From Gammaproteobacteria bacterium (GTDB lineage Bacteria > Pseudomonadota > Gammaproteobacteria > Pseudomonadales > Pseudohongiellaceae), in assembly GCA_030832825.1 (NCBI GenBank), contig JAURIJ010000001.1, positions 80,768 through 144,767 of the forward strand: a stretch of 64,000 nt of DNA, written 5' to 3'. The notes beneath the pieces are model-generated. The model ran no database searches. It was not told the origin of the DNA and was given only the letters and a program-made list of their open reading frames with translations. Position numbers and translations under genes: made by a program. Positions 26,114-35,842 of the stretch are shown piece after piece (within the stretch, counting starts at the first letter, position 1; every line of letters begins with the position of its first letter).

Positions 26114-27553
26114 ATCAGCGCCCCCGTTTGCATTCACTGGTTCCGCCAGGACCTGCGCCTCACCGACAACCCCGGCCTGTGTGCCGCCGCCGCAGCCGGA
26201 AGCGTGCTGCCGCTGTACATTCTGGACGATGTGAACAGTGGGGACTGGGCCATGGGCAGTGCCAGTCGCTGGTGGCTGCATCACTCCCTCTGCGCGCTCA
26301 ATGCCAGCCTGGGCGGGCGCCTGCTGGTGCTGCGCGGTGACCCCTTGCACCTTCTGCCCGCGCTGGCGCAGGAAGTCGGCGCCACCGCCGTGCACTGGAA
26401 CCGCTGCTACGAACCCTGGCGCATCGCGCGCGACAAGGCGCTGAAGGAAGCGCTGCAAGAATCCGGCGTCGCCGCGCACAGCCACAACGGGGCCCTGCTG
26501 TGGGAACCCTGGCAGGTCCGCAAGAGCGATGGCACGCCCTATCAGGTCTTCACGCCCTACTATCGCCGCGGCTGCCTGGGCAGTACACCTCCTCGTCCGC
26601 CCTTGCCGGCACCGGCGGCCCTCGCGCTGCACGCACATCCGGATGCGGGACAGGCCGGCATCGACGCGCTTGCTCTGCTGCCGCAGATCCCCTGGGACCG
26701 CACCATGCGGGCCACCTGGCACATCGGCGAGTCGGCCGCCCTGCAACGCTTGCAGGCGTACCTGGCCGAGGGCCTGGCGGGCTACAAGGAGGGCCGCAAT
26801 TTCCCGCAACGCCCGAATGTCTCGCGGCTGTCGCCGCATCTGCATTTCGGCGAGCTATCGCCCCATCAGGTCTGGCATGCCGCGCAGCACGCCGGCATCG
26901 AACAGGGCGTGGGAGAGGATCTGGACTGCTTCCAGTCGGAACTGGGCTGGCGCGAGTTCTCGCATGCCCTGCTCTACGACCACCCCACCCTGAGCGAGAC
27001 ACCGCTGCAGCGCCGCTTCGCCCACTTTCCCTGGCAGGACGACCCGGCCCTGCTGCGCGCCTGGCAGCGCGGGCAGACAGGCTATCCGCTCGTCGATGCC
27101 GGCATGCGCGAGTTGTGGCAGACGGGCTATATGCACAACCGCGTGCGCATGGTCGTGGGCTCGTTCCTGGTGAAGAACCTGCTGACGCACTGGCGCCATG
27201 GCGAGGACTGGTTCTGGGATTGCCTGGTGGATGCCGACCTGGCGGCCAACAGTGCGAGCTGGCAATGGATCGCCGGCTGCGGGGCCGATGCAGCACCCTA
27301 TTTCCGCGTGTTCAATCCGGTGACGCAGAGCGAACGATTCGACCCGGAGGGGATGTACATCCGCCGCCACGTTCCAGAACTGGCCGCACTGCCGGACAAG
27401 TATCTGCACGATCCGGCCAGTGCCCCCAGGCAGGTGCTGGCGGTGGCCGGCGTGACCCTCGGCATAACCTACCCGCACCCGGTGGTGGACTTGAAGGCCT
27501 CGCGGGAACGTGCACTGGCCGCTTTCAAGCAGTTGCAGGACACGACGCCCTGA
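26114..27553 (+). CDS. phrB: Deoxyribodipyrimidine photolyase / cryptochrome family, apparent ATC start
   Basis: A 479-residue blue-light flavoprotein that repairs UV-induced cyclobutane dimers. The N-terminal antenna domain opens with SAPVCIHWFRQDLRLTDNPG. The C-terminal FAD/catalytic domain has LSPHLHFGELSPHQVWHAA, FQSELGWREFSHALLYDHP, LVDAGMRELWQTGYMHNRVR, FLVKNLLTHWRHGEDWFWD, and LAANSASWQWIAGCGADAAP, all diagnostic of CPD photolyases. The natural start codon position is ATC, with a perfectly placed AGGAG. The only upstream in-frame alternative is GTG at 26030, which would add 28 residues not seen in the family and precede the predicted promoter. Either a rare ATC start or a mutated ATG. 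Confidence 0.9.
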   Translation: MSAPVCIHWFRQDLRLTDNPGLCAAAAAGSVLPLYILDDVNSGDWAMGSASRWWLHHSLCALNASLGGRLLVLRGDPLHLLPALAQEVGATAVHWNRCYEPWRIARDKALKEALQESGVAAHSHNGALLWEPWQVRKSDGTPYQVFTPYYRRGCLGSTPPRPPLPAPAALALHAHPDAGQAGIDALALLPQIPWDRTMRATWHIGESAALQRLQAYLAEGLAGYKEGRNFPQRPNVSRLSPHLHFGELSPHQVWHAAQHAGIEQGVGEDLDCFQSELGWREFSHALLYDHPTLSETPLQRRFAHFPWQDDPALLRAWQRGQTGYPLVDAGMRELWQTGYMHNRVRMVVGSFLVKNLLTHWRHGEDWFWDCLVDADLAANSASWQWIAGCGADAAPYFRVFNPVTQSERFDPEGMYIRRHVPELAALPDKYLHDPASAPRQVLAVAGVTLGITYPHPVVDLKASRERALAAFKQLQDTTP

Positions 27554-27614
27554 AGGCCGGGGAGCAGGGCTTCGAGCGCGCAGAATGCCTCTCTGACCTC
27601 GGGCAGATTTCCAA

Positions 27615-29090
27615 TCAGACCTGCAGCCCCTTGCCCGCCAGTTCCACCGCGCGGAAGATGGCCCGTGCCTTGTTGATCGTCTCTTCCCACTCCAGCCGGG
27701 GCACGGAATCCGCCACCACGCCGGCACCCGCCTGCACGTAGAGCCGCTCGTTCTTGATCACGGCCGTGCGGATGGCGATGGCCATGTCCATGTTGCCGTT
27801 CCAGCCCAGATAGCCCATGGCGCCACCGTAGATGCCGCGCTTGACCGGCTCCAGCTCGTCGATGATCTCCATGGCACGCACCTTGGGCGCGCCGCTGAGC
27901 GTGCCCACCGGCAGCGTGGCCTTGAGCACGTCCAGCGCGGTCTTGTCGGCGCGCATCACGCTCTCGACGATCGAGGCGATGTGCATCACGTGGGAATAGC
28001 GTTCCACAAACATCTTGCGTGGCACGGTCACACTGCCGGTCTCGGACACCCGGCCTGAATCATTGCGACTCAGGTCGATCAGCATCAGGTGCTCGGCAAT
28101 CTCCTTGGCATCGGCCAGCAGCTCCTGCTCCAGGGCCAGGTCTTCCTCTTCCGTCTTGCCACGCTTGCGCGTGCCGGCCAGCGGTCGCACCGTGATCTTG
28201 CCCTCTTCCACTCGCGCCAGGATCTCGGGCGAGGCGCTGACGATGTGGTGATCGCCCATGTTGAAGAACACCATGTAGGGCGAGGGATTGGTGAAGCGCA
28301 GGGCACGGTAGACATTCATCGGATCGCCCGCGAAGGGCACCGACATGCGCTGGGCGATCACCACCTGCATGACATCGCCGGCGAGGATGTAGTCCTTGAT
28401 GCGCTCCACCGCCTGCTCGAAATCGGCCTGCGCGAAGCGGCGCTTGAAATCGGCTTCCTGCACCTGCTGCGGCGCGCTCTGCAGCGGCAGCGGCACACTC
28501 TTGCGCAGCCCGGCTTCGAGGGCGTCCAGGCGCTTCTGCCCGTCCTCCCAGGCCTCGGGCCGGGACGGATCGACGTTGACGATCAGCGAGAGCGTGCCGC
28601 GCAGATTGTCGAACACCACCACTTCCTCGGACACGAGCAGCAGGATGTCGGGCGTGCCGATCTCGTCCTCGCCGGGCGCGGCGCCCAGGCTCGGTTCGAC
28701 ATAGCGCACCGTGTCATAGGCAAAGTAACCGACCAGTCCACCATTGAATCGCTGCGTGCCCTGCAGGGGCGCGACGCGATAGCGGGACTTGAAATCCTCG
28801 ACGAACACGAAGGGGTCGTCGCACTCCAGGCTCTCGACCACGGCGCCGTCAGTCTCGACGGTGATCTGCTGGCCGCACACGCGCAGCACGGTGCGGCAGG
28901 GCAGCCCGATGATGGAATAGCGGCCCCATTTCTCGCCGCCCTGCACGGACTCGAAGAAATAAGTGTGCAGCCCGCGGCCCAGCTTCAGGTAGGTGCTCAG
29001 CGGGGTCTCGAGATCGGCCAGCACCTGGCGGACCAGAGGAATGCGGTTATAGCCCTGCGCGGCGAGCGCGGCGAATTCTTGTGAGGTCAT
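27615..29090 (-). CDS. trpE: Anthranilate synthase component I
   Basis: TrpE (491 residues) makes anthranilate from chorismate with ammonia from TrpG, the first committed step of tryptophan synthesis. The tryptophan-feedback region is visible near the N-terminus ([11 protein letters not shown]). The chorismate-binding domain shows [80 protein letters not shown] and [20 protein letters not shown]. Start at the ATG at 29090 giving [19 protein letters not shown], the usual N-terminus. Lies 16 nt after rpe on the same strand. The partner trpG is about 27 kb further along the same strand. No attenuator-type leader peptide seen. Confidence 0.96.
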   Translation of the reverse strand: MTSQEFAALAAQGYNRIPLVRQVLADLETPLSTYLKLGRGLHTYFFESVQGGEKWGRYSIIGLPCRTVLRVCGQQITVETDGAVVESLECDDPFVFVEDFKSRYRVAPLQGTQRFNGGLVGYFAYDTVRYVEPSLGAAPGEDEIGTPDILLLVSEEVVVFDNLRGTLSLIVNVDPSRPEAWEDGQKRLDALEAGLRKSVPLPLQSAPQQVQEADFKRRFAQADFEQAVERIKDYILAGDVMQVVIAQRMSVPFAGDPMNVYRALRFTNPSPYMVFFNMGDHHIVSASPEILARVEEGKITVRPLAGTRKRGKTEEEDLALEQELLADAKEIAEHLMLIDLSRNDSGRVSETGSVTVPRKMFVERYSHVMHIASIVESVMRADKTALDVLKATLPVGTLSGAPKVRAMEIIDELEPVKRGIYGGAMGYLGWNGNMDMAIAIRTAVIKNERLYVQAGAGVVADSVPRLEWEETINKARAIFRAVELAGKGLQV

Positions 29091-29106
29091 GGCGGCGTGC
29101 ACGGCG

Positions 29107-29787
29107 TCAGTGGTTGATGGGAGTGTGGCCGAGTTCGGCGCGCATGGCGGCGATCGTGGCGGCATAGTTGTCGGTGCTGAAGATGGCCGAGCCGGCGACG
29201 AACATGTCGGCGCCCGCACCGGCGATCTCGGCGATGTTCTGCACGGTCACGCCGCCATCCACTTCGAGTCGGATCGGGTAGTGACTGTCATCGATCAGCT
29301 TGCGCACCTGAGCCAGCTTGCGCAGCGTGGAAGGAATGAATTTCTGCCCGCCGAAGCCCGGGTTCACCGACATCAGCAGGATCACGTCGAGCTTGTCCAT
29401 GAGGTACTGCAGACAGTCCAGCGAGCTGGCCGGGTTGAACACCAGGCCGGCCTGGCAGCCCAGATCGCGGATCAGCTGCAGCGAGCGATCGACGTGAGGG
29501 GTGGCTTCCGGGTGAAACGTGATGATGCTGGCGCCGGCCTTGGCGAAGTCCTGGATCATCTGGTCCACGGGGCTGACCATGAGGTGTACGTCAATGGGCG
29601 CCTTGACGCCGTAATTGCGCAGGGCCTTGCAGACCATGGGGCCGATGGTGAGATTGGGCACGTAGTGATTGTCCATGACATCGAAGTGTATGACGTCGGC
29701 ACCGGCGGCGAGCACGGCGTCCACTTCCTCCCCGAGACGCGCGAAATCGGCGGACAGGATCGAGGGGGCGATCAGGTATTTCATCAT
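29107..29787 (-). CDS. rpe: Ribulose-phosphate 3-epimerase
   Basis: Rpe (226 residues) interconverts ribulose-5-phosphate and xylulose-5-phosphate in the pentose phosphate pathway. TIM-barrel motifs are complete: [70 protein letters not shown] and FVAGSAIFS. Start at 29787 (ATGATG; the second ATG at 29784 is equally possible). It precedes trpE by 16 nt in a likely operon, as in pseudomonads where rpe-gph-trpE are linked; gph is not between them here. Confidence 0.96.
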   Translation of the reverse strand: MMKYLIAPSILSADFARLGEEVDAVLAAGADVIHFDVMDNHYVPNLTIGPMVCKALRNYGVKAPIDVHLMVSPVDQMIQDFAKAGASIITFHPEATPHVDRSLQLIRDLGCQAGLVFNPASSLDCLQYLMDKLDVILLMSVNPGFGGQKFIPSTLRKLAQVRKLIDDSHYPIRLEVDGGVTVQNIAEIAGAGADMFVAGSAIFSTDNYAATIAAMRAELGHTPINH

Positions 29788-29865
29788 GGGGCAGACCTGT
29801 GGGTTGGCGAGTTGGGCGGCATTTTACAGGGAAAGTGGCGCTCTGCAGTAAATGTTTGGGTGCGG

Positions 29866-29978
29866 GAAGTGGTGTCAGGCGGCAGCACTGCGGACCGTTG
29901 GCCGCCAGGACGGCGGCCACCGAGCCTCCACGGATGGATTCACGGCGTGTCCGCAGGGCTGCTGCCTGGCACCACTTC
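29866..29978. repeat. Three-way-junction repeat element, copy A
   Basis: Outer arms 29866-29885 and about 29959-29978 (GAAGTGGTG.. / ..CACCACTTC) enclose a core with paired CGGA/TCCG and CCGT/ACGG (29891-29898 with 29942-29953, bulge CGTG), a hairpin GGCCGCC-AGGAC-GGCGGCC (29900-29918), and a hairpin TCCA-CGGA-TGGA (29927-29938). It shares its core with copies at 49759 and 62453, but the stems differ by compensatory changes. The right arm overlaps the end of murU. Confidence 0.85.
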
Positions 29979-30674
29979 GTCGACCGAAGCAATGTCTTCC
30001 TTCAAAATTTCGTCCAGCTCCTGCAGCCTCTGCGGCGTGCCGATATCGAACCAGCGGCCCGCGTACAGCGCGCCGGCCACCTGCCCTGCCGCGATGGCGG
30101 CATCCAGCACCGGGCGCAGCGGCAGCGGCTGCGCCGACAAGCCCGCGAACAGCGCCGGGTGCATCACGCTGATGCCGCTGTAGGTGCAGCCTGGCGCGGC
30201 CTCCTGCGTGGCACGCAGCTGCAAGCGACCGGCGGCATCGAGCACGAAATCTCCCGTCGGATGGTGGGGTGGATTGGGCACCATCACCAACCGCGCCAAG
30301 GTGTCGCGGCCATCCACCGGCTGCAGCCGGGCGAAATCGTAATCCGTCCAGATGTCGCCGCTCACCACCGCGAAGGCGTCCTCGCCCAGCAGCGGCAGGG
30401 CATTGACGATGCCGCCGGCCGTCTCCAGCCGGACCGCCTCGCGGGACCAGGCGATCTGCACGCCGTAGCGACTGCCATCGCCCAGCGCCTCTTCCAGGCG
30501 CTCGCCCAGATGAAAATGATTGATGACAACCTCGCGGATGCCCGCCTGCGCCAGATTGCGCAGATGGTATTCGATGAGCGCACTGCCCCCGGCCTGCAGC
30601 AGGGGCTTGGGCAGATGATCGGTGAGCGGCCGCATGCGCGTGCCCAGCCCCGCCGCCAGAATGATCGCCCTCAT
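29940..30674 (-). CDS. murU: N-acetylmuramate alpha-1-phosphate uridylyltransferase
   Basis: A 244-residue sugar nucleotidyltransferase that makes UDP-MurNAc from MurNAc-1-phosphate in the peptidoglycan-recycling bypass of MurA/MurB. The signature AIILAAGLGTRMRPLTDHLP KPLL (Gly-rich loop plus Lys) is at the N-terminus, followed by FAVVSGDIWTDYDF (metal-binding Asp) and GRWFDIGTPQRLQELDE. It overlaps amgK by 4 nt, the known kinase partner. Oddity: the last ~13 residues (DEVVPGSSPADTP) and the stop codon are encoded by repeat copy A, so the native C-terminus has been replaced or extended. Confidence 0.9.
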   Translation of the reverse strand: MRAIILAAGLGTRMRPLTDHLPKPLLQAGGSALIEYHLRNLAQAGIREVVINHFHLGERLEEALGDGSRYGVQIAWSREAVRLETAGGIVNALPLLGEDAFAVVSGDIWTDYDFARLQPVDGRDTLARLVMVPNPPHHPTGDFVLDAAGRLQLRATQEAAPGCTYSGISVMHPALFAGLSAQPLPLRPVLDAAIAAGQVAGALYAGRWFDIGTPQRLQELDEILKEDIASVDEVVPGSSPADTP

Positions 30675-31777
30675 GCCACGCCTTCCGGCAGCGCGAACGC
30701 CTGCAGCAAGGGGTTTGCCAGGGGCAGCACGCGATTCTGGAACCAGTGATTGAAATTGGCCATCTCCGGATGCCGCGCCGCGACACGCAACACATAGTCG
30801 ATCACCAGTGGCACATCGGCCATGTAGCGCGGCTTGCCGTCGCGCAGGTTCAGGCGGCAGAAGATGCCGATGACCTTGATGTGACGCTGCAGGCCCATCA
30901 GGTCGAAGTCGCGCAGGAAGGCGGCCTCGGCGCCGGCATCGACCGCCGGCAGGATGCCGCGCGCCACGGCGAGACGGCGGAACTGCAGCGCCCAGGCCTG
31001 CACCTGTGCGTCGGGCCAGACGATGTAGCAGTCACGCAGCAGCGACACCAGATCATAGGTGCAGGGGCCGAACACCGCGTCCTGAAAGTCGATCACGCCC
31101 GGGCCGCGGGCCGGGTCTGCGTCCAGAATCATCAGATTGCGCGAGTGATAATCGCGATGCACGCACCCCTGGGGCTGGGCCAGGGCGGCATCCTCGAGGA
31201 AGGTCCAGGTGCGTTCGAGCAGGGCGCGCTCCCCGGCATCGAGCGTGAGGCCCAGGAAGCGTTCACAGAACCAGTGATCGAACAGCGTCAGCTCGGTGCG
31301 CAGCAGCTGCCGGCTGTAAGGGGGCAGGTCGCTGCCATTGCCGCGTGCCTGCAATTCGATGAGCGCCTGCATCGCCGCGCCATAGAGGGCATCGACGCCG
31401 CTCGCGCTCTGCAGCGCGGGCAGATAGAGCGCGTCACCGAAATCCTCCAGCAGCATGAAACCCTGCTCGAAATCGGCGCGCAGCACGCGCGGAGTCTGCA
31501 TGCCCGCGGCACGGAACAACTGCGCGACCCGCACGAAGCGCCGGCAGTCCTCGTGGGCCGGCGGCGCATCCACCAGGATGAAACGCGTGGCCTGCATCAA
31601 CTCCTGCCAGTGCGGCTCCACACTGCCCGGCGCTGCGGGCAGCACGATGCGGAAATAGCGCCGGAAACTCGCGTCTCCGGACACGGTGTGCACACTGCCC
31701 TCAGGCAGCCCATTTCCAGCCATTTCCTGCAGACACTGGCGTGCCCAGGCGGCCAGTGCGTCCCTTCGTTGATCCAT
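30671..31777 (-). CDS. amgK: N-acetylmuramate/N-acetylglucosamine anomeric kinase
   Basis: A 368-residue APH-fold sugar kinase. With MurU it feeds recycled MurNAc back into cell-wall synthesis and gives intrinsic fosfomycin tolerance in Pseudomonas. Kinase features: SGDASFRRYFRI at the N-terminus, FMLLEDFGDALYL hinge, the catalytic loop CVHRDYHSRNLMI (Asp and Asn), and metal-binding GVIDFQDAVFGPCTYDLVSLLRD. KVIGIFCRLNLRDGKPRY and LPLANPLLQAF near the C-terminus are typical of AmgK. It is divergent from lptD with 92 nt between starts, the conserved pseudomonad arrangement. Confidence 0.92.
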   Translation of the reverse strand: MDQRRDALAAWARQCLQEMAGNGLPEGSVHTVSGDASFRRYFRIVLPAAPGSVEPHWQELMQATRFILVDAPPAHEDCRRFVRVAQLFRAAGMQTPRVLRADFEQGFMLLEDFGDALYLPALQSASGVDALYGAAMQALIELQARGNGSDLPPYSRQLLRTELTLFDHWFCERFLGLTLDAGERALLERTWTFLEDAALAQPQGCVHRDYHSRNLMILDADPARGPGVIDFQDAVFGPCTYDLVSLLRDCYIVWPDAQVQAWALQFRRLAVARGILPAVDAGAEAAFLRDFDLMGLQRHIKVIGIFCRLNLRDGKPRYMADVPLVIDYVLRVAARHPEMANFNHWFQNRVLPLANPLLQAFALPEGVA

Positions 31778-31869
31778 TGCCCGCGCGCTCCGCAGTGTTT
31801 CTATCCGCAGGCCGATGAATTACCATGCCGACCTGATTTCAAAGCCATTCTATTGGATTGCCTGCGACA

Positions 31870-34539
31870 ATGCAGTTTCGAAAAAGCCCTTTGTGCTCCC
31901 GCATTTCCCTGCTTCTTGCCACCGGCACCCTGCTCGCGGCCCACGCGCCTGTCAGCCTTGCCCAGAGTGTGGCCGACGGGGGACAGTGGACGTGTCAGGC
32001 TGACGCCGCAGGCAACTGGCAGTGCACCGAGAACCCGGCCGCAAGCCGCAGCTCGGGGAATGCCGGCGTGGTGGTCACGCGCGGGGAGCGCCCGGTGGCC
32101 GGCCAGCGCAGCGGCGCATCGACCACGCAAGGCGCCAGCGTCGCCGCTGGCAGCCGGGCAGCCAGCGACTGGGTGCCCGTGGAGCAGATGACGGCAGCCC
32201 AGCGCGCCAGCCTGCCCGCCAACTGCTGTGGCGCCTTCATCGAGCCGGCCCGCACCGGCCTGGATGGCCAGCCGCTGGACGCGAGCGCCGACCCGACCAC
32301 CGCTCCCACGCTGTTCACGGCCCCGGGTGCCATCGACCAGGACACCGACCAGCGCGTCAACATCGACGGCGCGGTCAGCATTCAGCAGGGCAATCGCACC
32401 ATCCGCAATTCCGCGGCCACGCAGATCGACCAGCAGGCCGACACCATCACGCTGACGGGTGACGTCGAGTTCCGCGAACCCGGCGTGCTGCTCACCGGCA
32501 GCGGCGCCTTCATCGACCAGAGCAACAGCCAGAACCGCATCGACGGCGCGTCCTATGTGCTGCACGACTACGGCGTGCACGGCGCTGCCAGCGTGATCGT
32601 CTACGACAGCGCCGGCGAGGTGCTGGCCATCGAGAACGGCGAGTTCAGCCGCTGTGAGCCGGGCAACGAATTCTGGACATTGAGCTCCGAGCGCATGCGT
32701 CTGGACACCGCCGCCGGCATCGGCACGGCCGAAGGCGTGACCCTGCGCATCAAGGATGTGCCGGTGTTCCACTACCCGTTCACGGTGCCCTTCCCGCTGG
32801 GCGATCAGCGCGTGTCCGGCTTCCTGGCGCCCAGCATCGGCTCGACCAGCGCTGGCGGGGCCGACATCGCCCTGCCCTATTACCTGAACCTGGCCCCGCA
32901 TTACGACGCCACGCTCACGCCACGCCTGATCGCCGACCGCGGCCTCATGGCCAGCGGCGAGTTCCGCTACCTGGCCGACTGGTCCATGAACACCCTGAGC
33001 GCCGCACTGCTGGCGGGCGACAAGCGCTTCGATGCCGCCACCGCGGGCGTGCCGGGCTCGAACTCGCCGGCACGGGAAGACCGCTGGTTCGTCGGCCTGC
33101 AACACAACGGCCAGCTGGGCGAACGCGTATCCACGGCCATCAATTACGAAGCCGTGAGCGACGATCGCTATTTCCGCGACCTGGGGTCCAGCGGTCTCAC
33201 CGTGTCGAGCCGCACCCACCTGCAGCGCAACGGCGCGCTCAATTACCGTGCGGACCACTGGTATGCCGGCACCCGCGTGCAGCGCATCGACATCATCGAC
33301 CCGTACATCTCGGCCAGTGACCTCAACATCCCCTTCGACCGCCTGCCGGAACTCACCCTCGGCGCGGCGCACAACCTGGGCGGCCTGCAGCTGAAGGTCG
33401 ACGCCAGCCATGTGCGCTTCGACCGCAGCCTGAGCCAGAGCGGCCTCACCCAGGCGCAGATCGACGCCGGGGCGCTGGTCACCGGCAGCCGCCTGCATGT
33501 GGAGCCCGAGATCAGCTGGCCGCTGCGCCGCGAGGCCGGCTTCTTCGTGCCGACGGCGCGCTATCGCCACACGCAGTGGGATCTGGACCAGCAGGCCGTG
33601 GGCACGCTGGCGCAACCCGAGCGCGGGCTCGGCCTGTTCAGCCTGGACACCGGGCTGATCTTCGAGCGCCCGCTGGCCGGCGGCAATGGCGCCATCCAGA
33701 CCCTGGAACCGCGCCTGTTCTATCTGTACAGCGAGCAGGAGGATCAATCCCTGCTGCCCACCTTCGACAGCGCCCAGGTCAACTTCAACTACGGCCAGCT
33801 GTTCCGCCACGACCGCTTCAGCGGCCTGGACCGCATCGGTGATGCCGACCAGCTGAGCGTGGCCGTGACCTCGCGTTTCATCAGCGCCAGCGGCGAGGAA
33901 CGCGCCCGCCTGAGCCTGGGCCAGATCCTGCATTTCGAGGACCGCCTCGTGGCGCTGGACAGCCCGCTGCAGACCTGGGTCACGCTGCAGCCGCGCAACA
34001 CCGACCGCTCGGCCCTGGTGGCGGAGGGCGCGGCCCTGCTGAGCGAGCAGTGGCGCATCACCAGCGACGCGCAGTGGAACGAGCAGCAGCAGGACATCGA
34101 CGAGGGTTCTCTTTCGCTGCGCTACATGGGCGACGAGAGCCACATCCTCAACATCGGCTACCGTTTCCGCCGGCTCGTGGACCTCTACGGTCCGGTGCCC
34201 GCCGGGCTCGACCCTCGCATCAAGCAGAGCGATGTCTCGGGCGTCTGGCCGCTGAACAATCATTGGCGTTTGCTGGGTCGATGGCACTATGATCACAGCA
34301 ACAGCCGCAATCTGGACACCTTCGCCGGTGTCGAATACAGCAACTGCTGCGCCACCATCCGCCTGGTAGCCCGCGAGTGGATCGACGACGACGAGTTCTT
34401 CCTTCTGCGCGATGACACCGACACGGGCGTGTTCTTCCAGGTCACCCTCAACGGGCTTGGCAATGTCAGCGGCGGCGGCATCAGCCGAATGCTCAGTGAC
34501 GGCATCCTGGGCTTCAAGGAGTACGGAACCAATGAATAA
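31870..34539 (+). CDS. lptD: LPS-assembly outer-membrane protein LptD
   Basis: LptD (889 residues) forms the outer-membrane translocon that inserts lipopolysaccharide, with LptE as plug. Signal peptide residues 1-31 (SRISLLLATGTLLAAHAPVSLAQ). The OstA/LptA-like N-terminal domain spans about 145-260 (NIDGAVSIQQGNRTIRNSAA, ITLTGDVEFREPGVLLTGSG, IENGEFSRCEPGNEFWTL). The barrel domain follows, with VPVFHYPFTVPFPLGDQRVSGFLAPSIG and a C-terminal Cys pair (EYSNCCATIRLVAREW) used in the disulfides that mature LptD. Start at the ATG at 31870. It overlaps surA by 8 nt. Confidence 0.96.
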   Translation: MQFRKSPLCSRISLLLATGTLLAAHAPVSLAQSVADGGQWTCQADAAGNWQCTENPAASRSSGNAGVVVTRGERPVAGQRSGASTTQGASVAAGSRAASDWVPVEQMTAAQRASLPANCCGAFIEPARTGLDGQPLDASADPTTAPTLFTAPGAIDQDTDQRVNIDGAVSIQQGNRTIRNSAATQIDQQADTITLTGDVEFREPGVLLTGSGAFIDQSNSQNRIDGASYVLHDYGVHGAASVIVYDSAGEVLAIENGEFSRCEPGNEFWTLSSERMRLDTAAGIGTAEGVTLRIKDVPVFHYPFTVPFPLGDQRVSGFLAPSIGSTSAGGADIALPYYLNLAPHYDATLTPRLIADRGLMASGEFRYLADWSMNTLSAALLAGDKRFDAATAGVPGSNSPAREDRWFVGLQHNGQLGERVSTAINYEAVSDDRYFRDLGSSGLTVSSRTHLQRNGALNYRADHWYAGTRVQRIDIIDPYISASDLNIPFDRLPELTLGAAHNLGGLQLKVDASHVRFDRSLSQSGLTQAQIDAGALVTGSRLHVEPEISWPLRREAGFFVPTARYRHTQWDLDQQAVGTLAQPERGLGLFSLDTGLIFERPLAGGNGAIQTLEPRLFYLYSEQEDQSLLPTFDSAQVNFNYGQLFRHDRFSGLDRIGDADQLSVAVTSRFISASGEERARLSLGQILHFEDRLVALDSPLQTWVTLQPRNTDRSALVAEGAALLSEQWRITSDAQWNEQQQDIDEGSLSLRYMGDESHILNIGYRFRRLVDLYGPVPAGLDPRIKQSDVSGVWPLNNHWRLLGRWHYDHSNSRNLDTFAGVEYSNCCATIRLVAREWIDDDEFFLLRDDTDTGVFFQVTLNGLGNVSGGGISRMLSDGILGFKEYGTNE

Positions 34540-35842
34540 GACTTCCTGCCTGCGCGTGCTTGCGCTGGTGCTGCTGATGGTGACGACGGGCTCGGCCCTG
34601 GCCCAGCGTCAGGTGCTGGACAAGGTCGTGGCCATCGTCGACGAAGGCGTGGTGCTGCAGAGCGAACTCACCCTGCGCATGGACGAAGCCCGGCAGCAGA
34701 TGCAGGCCAGCGGCCAGCCCGTGCCCCCGCCCGATGTCCTGCGCGAGCAGGCGCTGGAATCCCTGATCGTGGAAAACCTGCAGATGCAGCTGATAGAGCG
34801 CATGGGCATCCGCTATGACGACGACACCGTGAACGGCGTCATGCAGACGCTGGCGCAGCAGAACAACCTGAGCTTCGACGAGTATGTCGCCACGCTCGAG
34901 GCCGCCGGCCGTTACACGTTCACGCGCGAACAGATCCGCAAGGAACTCTCCATGCGCGACCTGCAGCGCGGCATGGTCAATCGCCGCATCAACATCACCG
35001 ATCAGGAGATCGACAATTTCCTCAACTCCGAGATGGGCCGCGTCACCATGGCGCCGGACTATCTGGTGGACCAGACCCTGATCCCCGTGGGCGAGGACGA
35101 TTCCCCCGAGCTGATCGCCGCCAAGGAGGCCTTCGCGCAGCAGATGTTCGACGCCATCCAGGCCGGCACCGACTTCGTGCAGGCCCGCACCATTGCCCAG
35201 CGCGGCGCGGCCACCACCCCCCCCTCGGCCTATCCGGCCACCGGCGGCGAACTGGGCTGGCGCAAGGCCGAGGCCCTGCCCACGCTGTTCGTCGACATCG
35301 TGCCGGGCATGAAGGCCAATGAAGTGCGCGGCCCCATCCGCAGCCCGAGCGGCTACCACCTGGTGAAGCTGGTGGCCGTGCAGGGCGACATCCAGAGCAT
35401 GGTGAACCAGACCCGCGCCCGCCACATCCTGATCACGCCCAACGAGATCCGCACCGAGGAGCAGGCCGAAGCCCTGATCCGCACCCTGCATGCCCGCATC
35501 AAGGCCGGCGAGGATTTCGGCGACATTGCGCGGCAGAATTCCGACGACTCGGCCTCGGTCGTGGCGGGCGGCGACATGGGCTGGGCCGCCGAGGGCGGAA
35601 TGCCGCCGGACTTCGAGGCGCAGATCAAGGATTTTCCGATCGGCCAGCTGAGCGAGCCCTTCCGCACCAGCTTCGGCTGGCATGTGGCCGAAGTCATGGA
35701 GCGCCGCGTGCAGGACATGAGCCGCGAGTTCAGCCGCCAGCAGGCCGAGAACGCGCTGCGTGAGCGCAAGTTCGAGGTCGAGCTGCAGAACTGGCTGGTG
35801 GAAATCCGCGAAAAGGCCTACGTCAAGATCAGCCCTCCATGA
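34532..35842 (+). CDS. surA: Periplasmic chaperone / peptidyl-prolyl isomerase SurA
   Basis: SurA (436 residues) escorts outer-membrane proteins, LptD included, across the periplasm. Signal peptide residues 1-24 ([16 protein letters not shown]). The N-terminal chaperone domain begins [21 protein letters not shown]. Two parvulin domains follow, the first about 175-285 ([33 protein letters not shown]) and the second about 295-400 ([54 protein letters not shown]). Both flanking genes overlap it (lptD by 8 nt, pdxA by 4 nt), placing it in the conserved lptD-surA-pdxA-rsmA-apaGH operon. Confidence 0.96.
   Translation: MNKTSCLRVLALVLLMVTTGSALAQRQVLDKVVAIVDEGVVLQSELTLRMDEARQQMQASGQPVPPPDVLREQALESLIVENLQMQLIERMGIRYDDDTVNGVMQTLAQQNNLSFDEYVATLEAAGRYTFTREQIRKELSMRDLQRGMVNRRINITDQEIDNFLNSEMGRVTMAPDYLVDQTLIPVGEDDSPELIAAKEAFAQQMFDAIQAGTDFVQARTIAQRGAATTPPSAYPATGGELGWRKAEALPTLFVDIVPGMKANEVRGPIRSPSGYHLVKLVAVQGDIQSMVNQTRARHILITPNEIRTEEQAEALIRTLHARIKAGEDFGDIARQNSDDSASVVAGGDMGWAAEGGMPPDFEAQIKDFPIGQLSEPFRTSFGWHVAEVMERRVQDMSREFSRQQAENALRERKFEVELQNWLVEIREKAYVKISPP

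Noticed and set aside
31801..34296. An 831-codon minus-strand open frame opposite lptD
   Set aside because: Shadow of lptD; no signal, domain or ribosome site.
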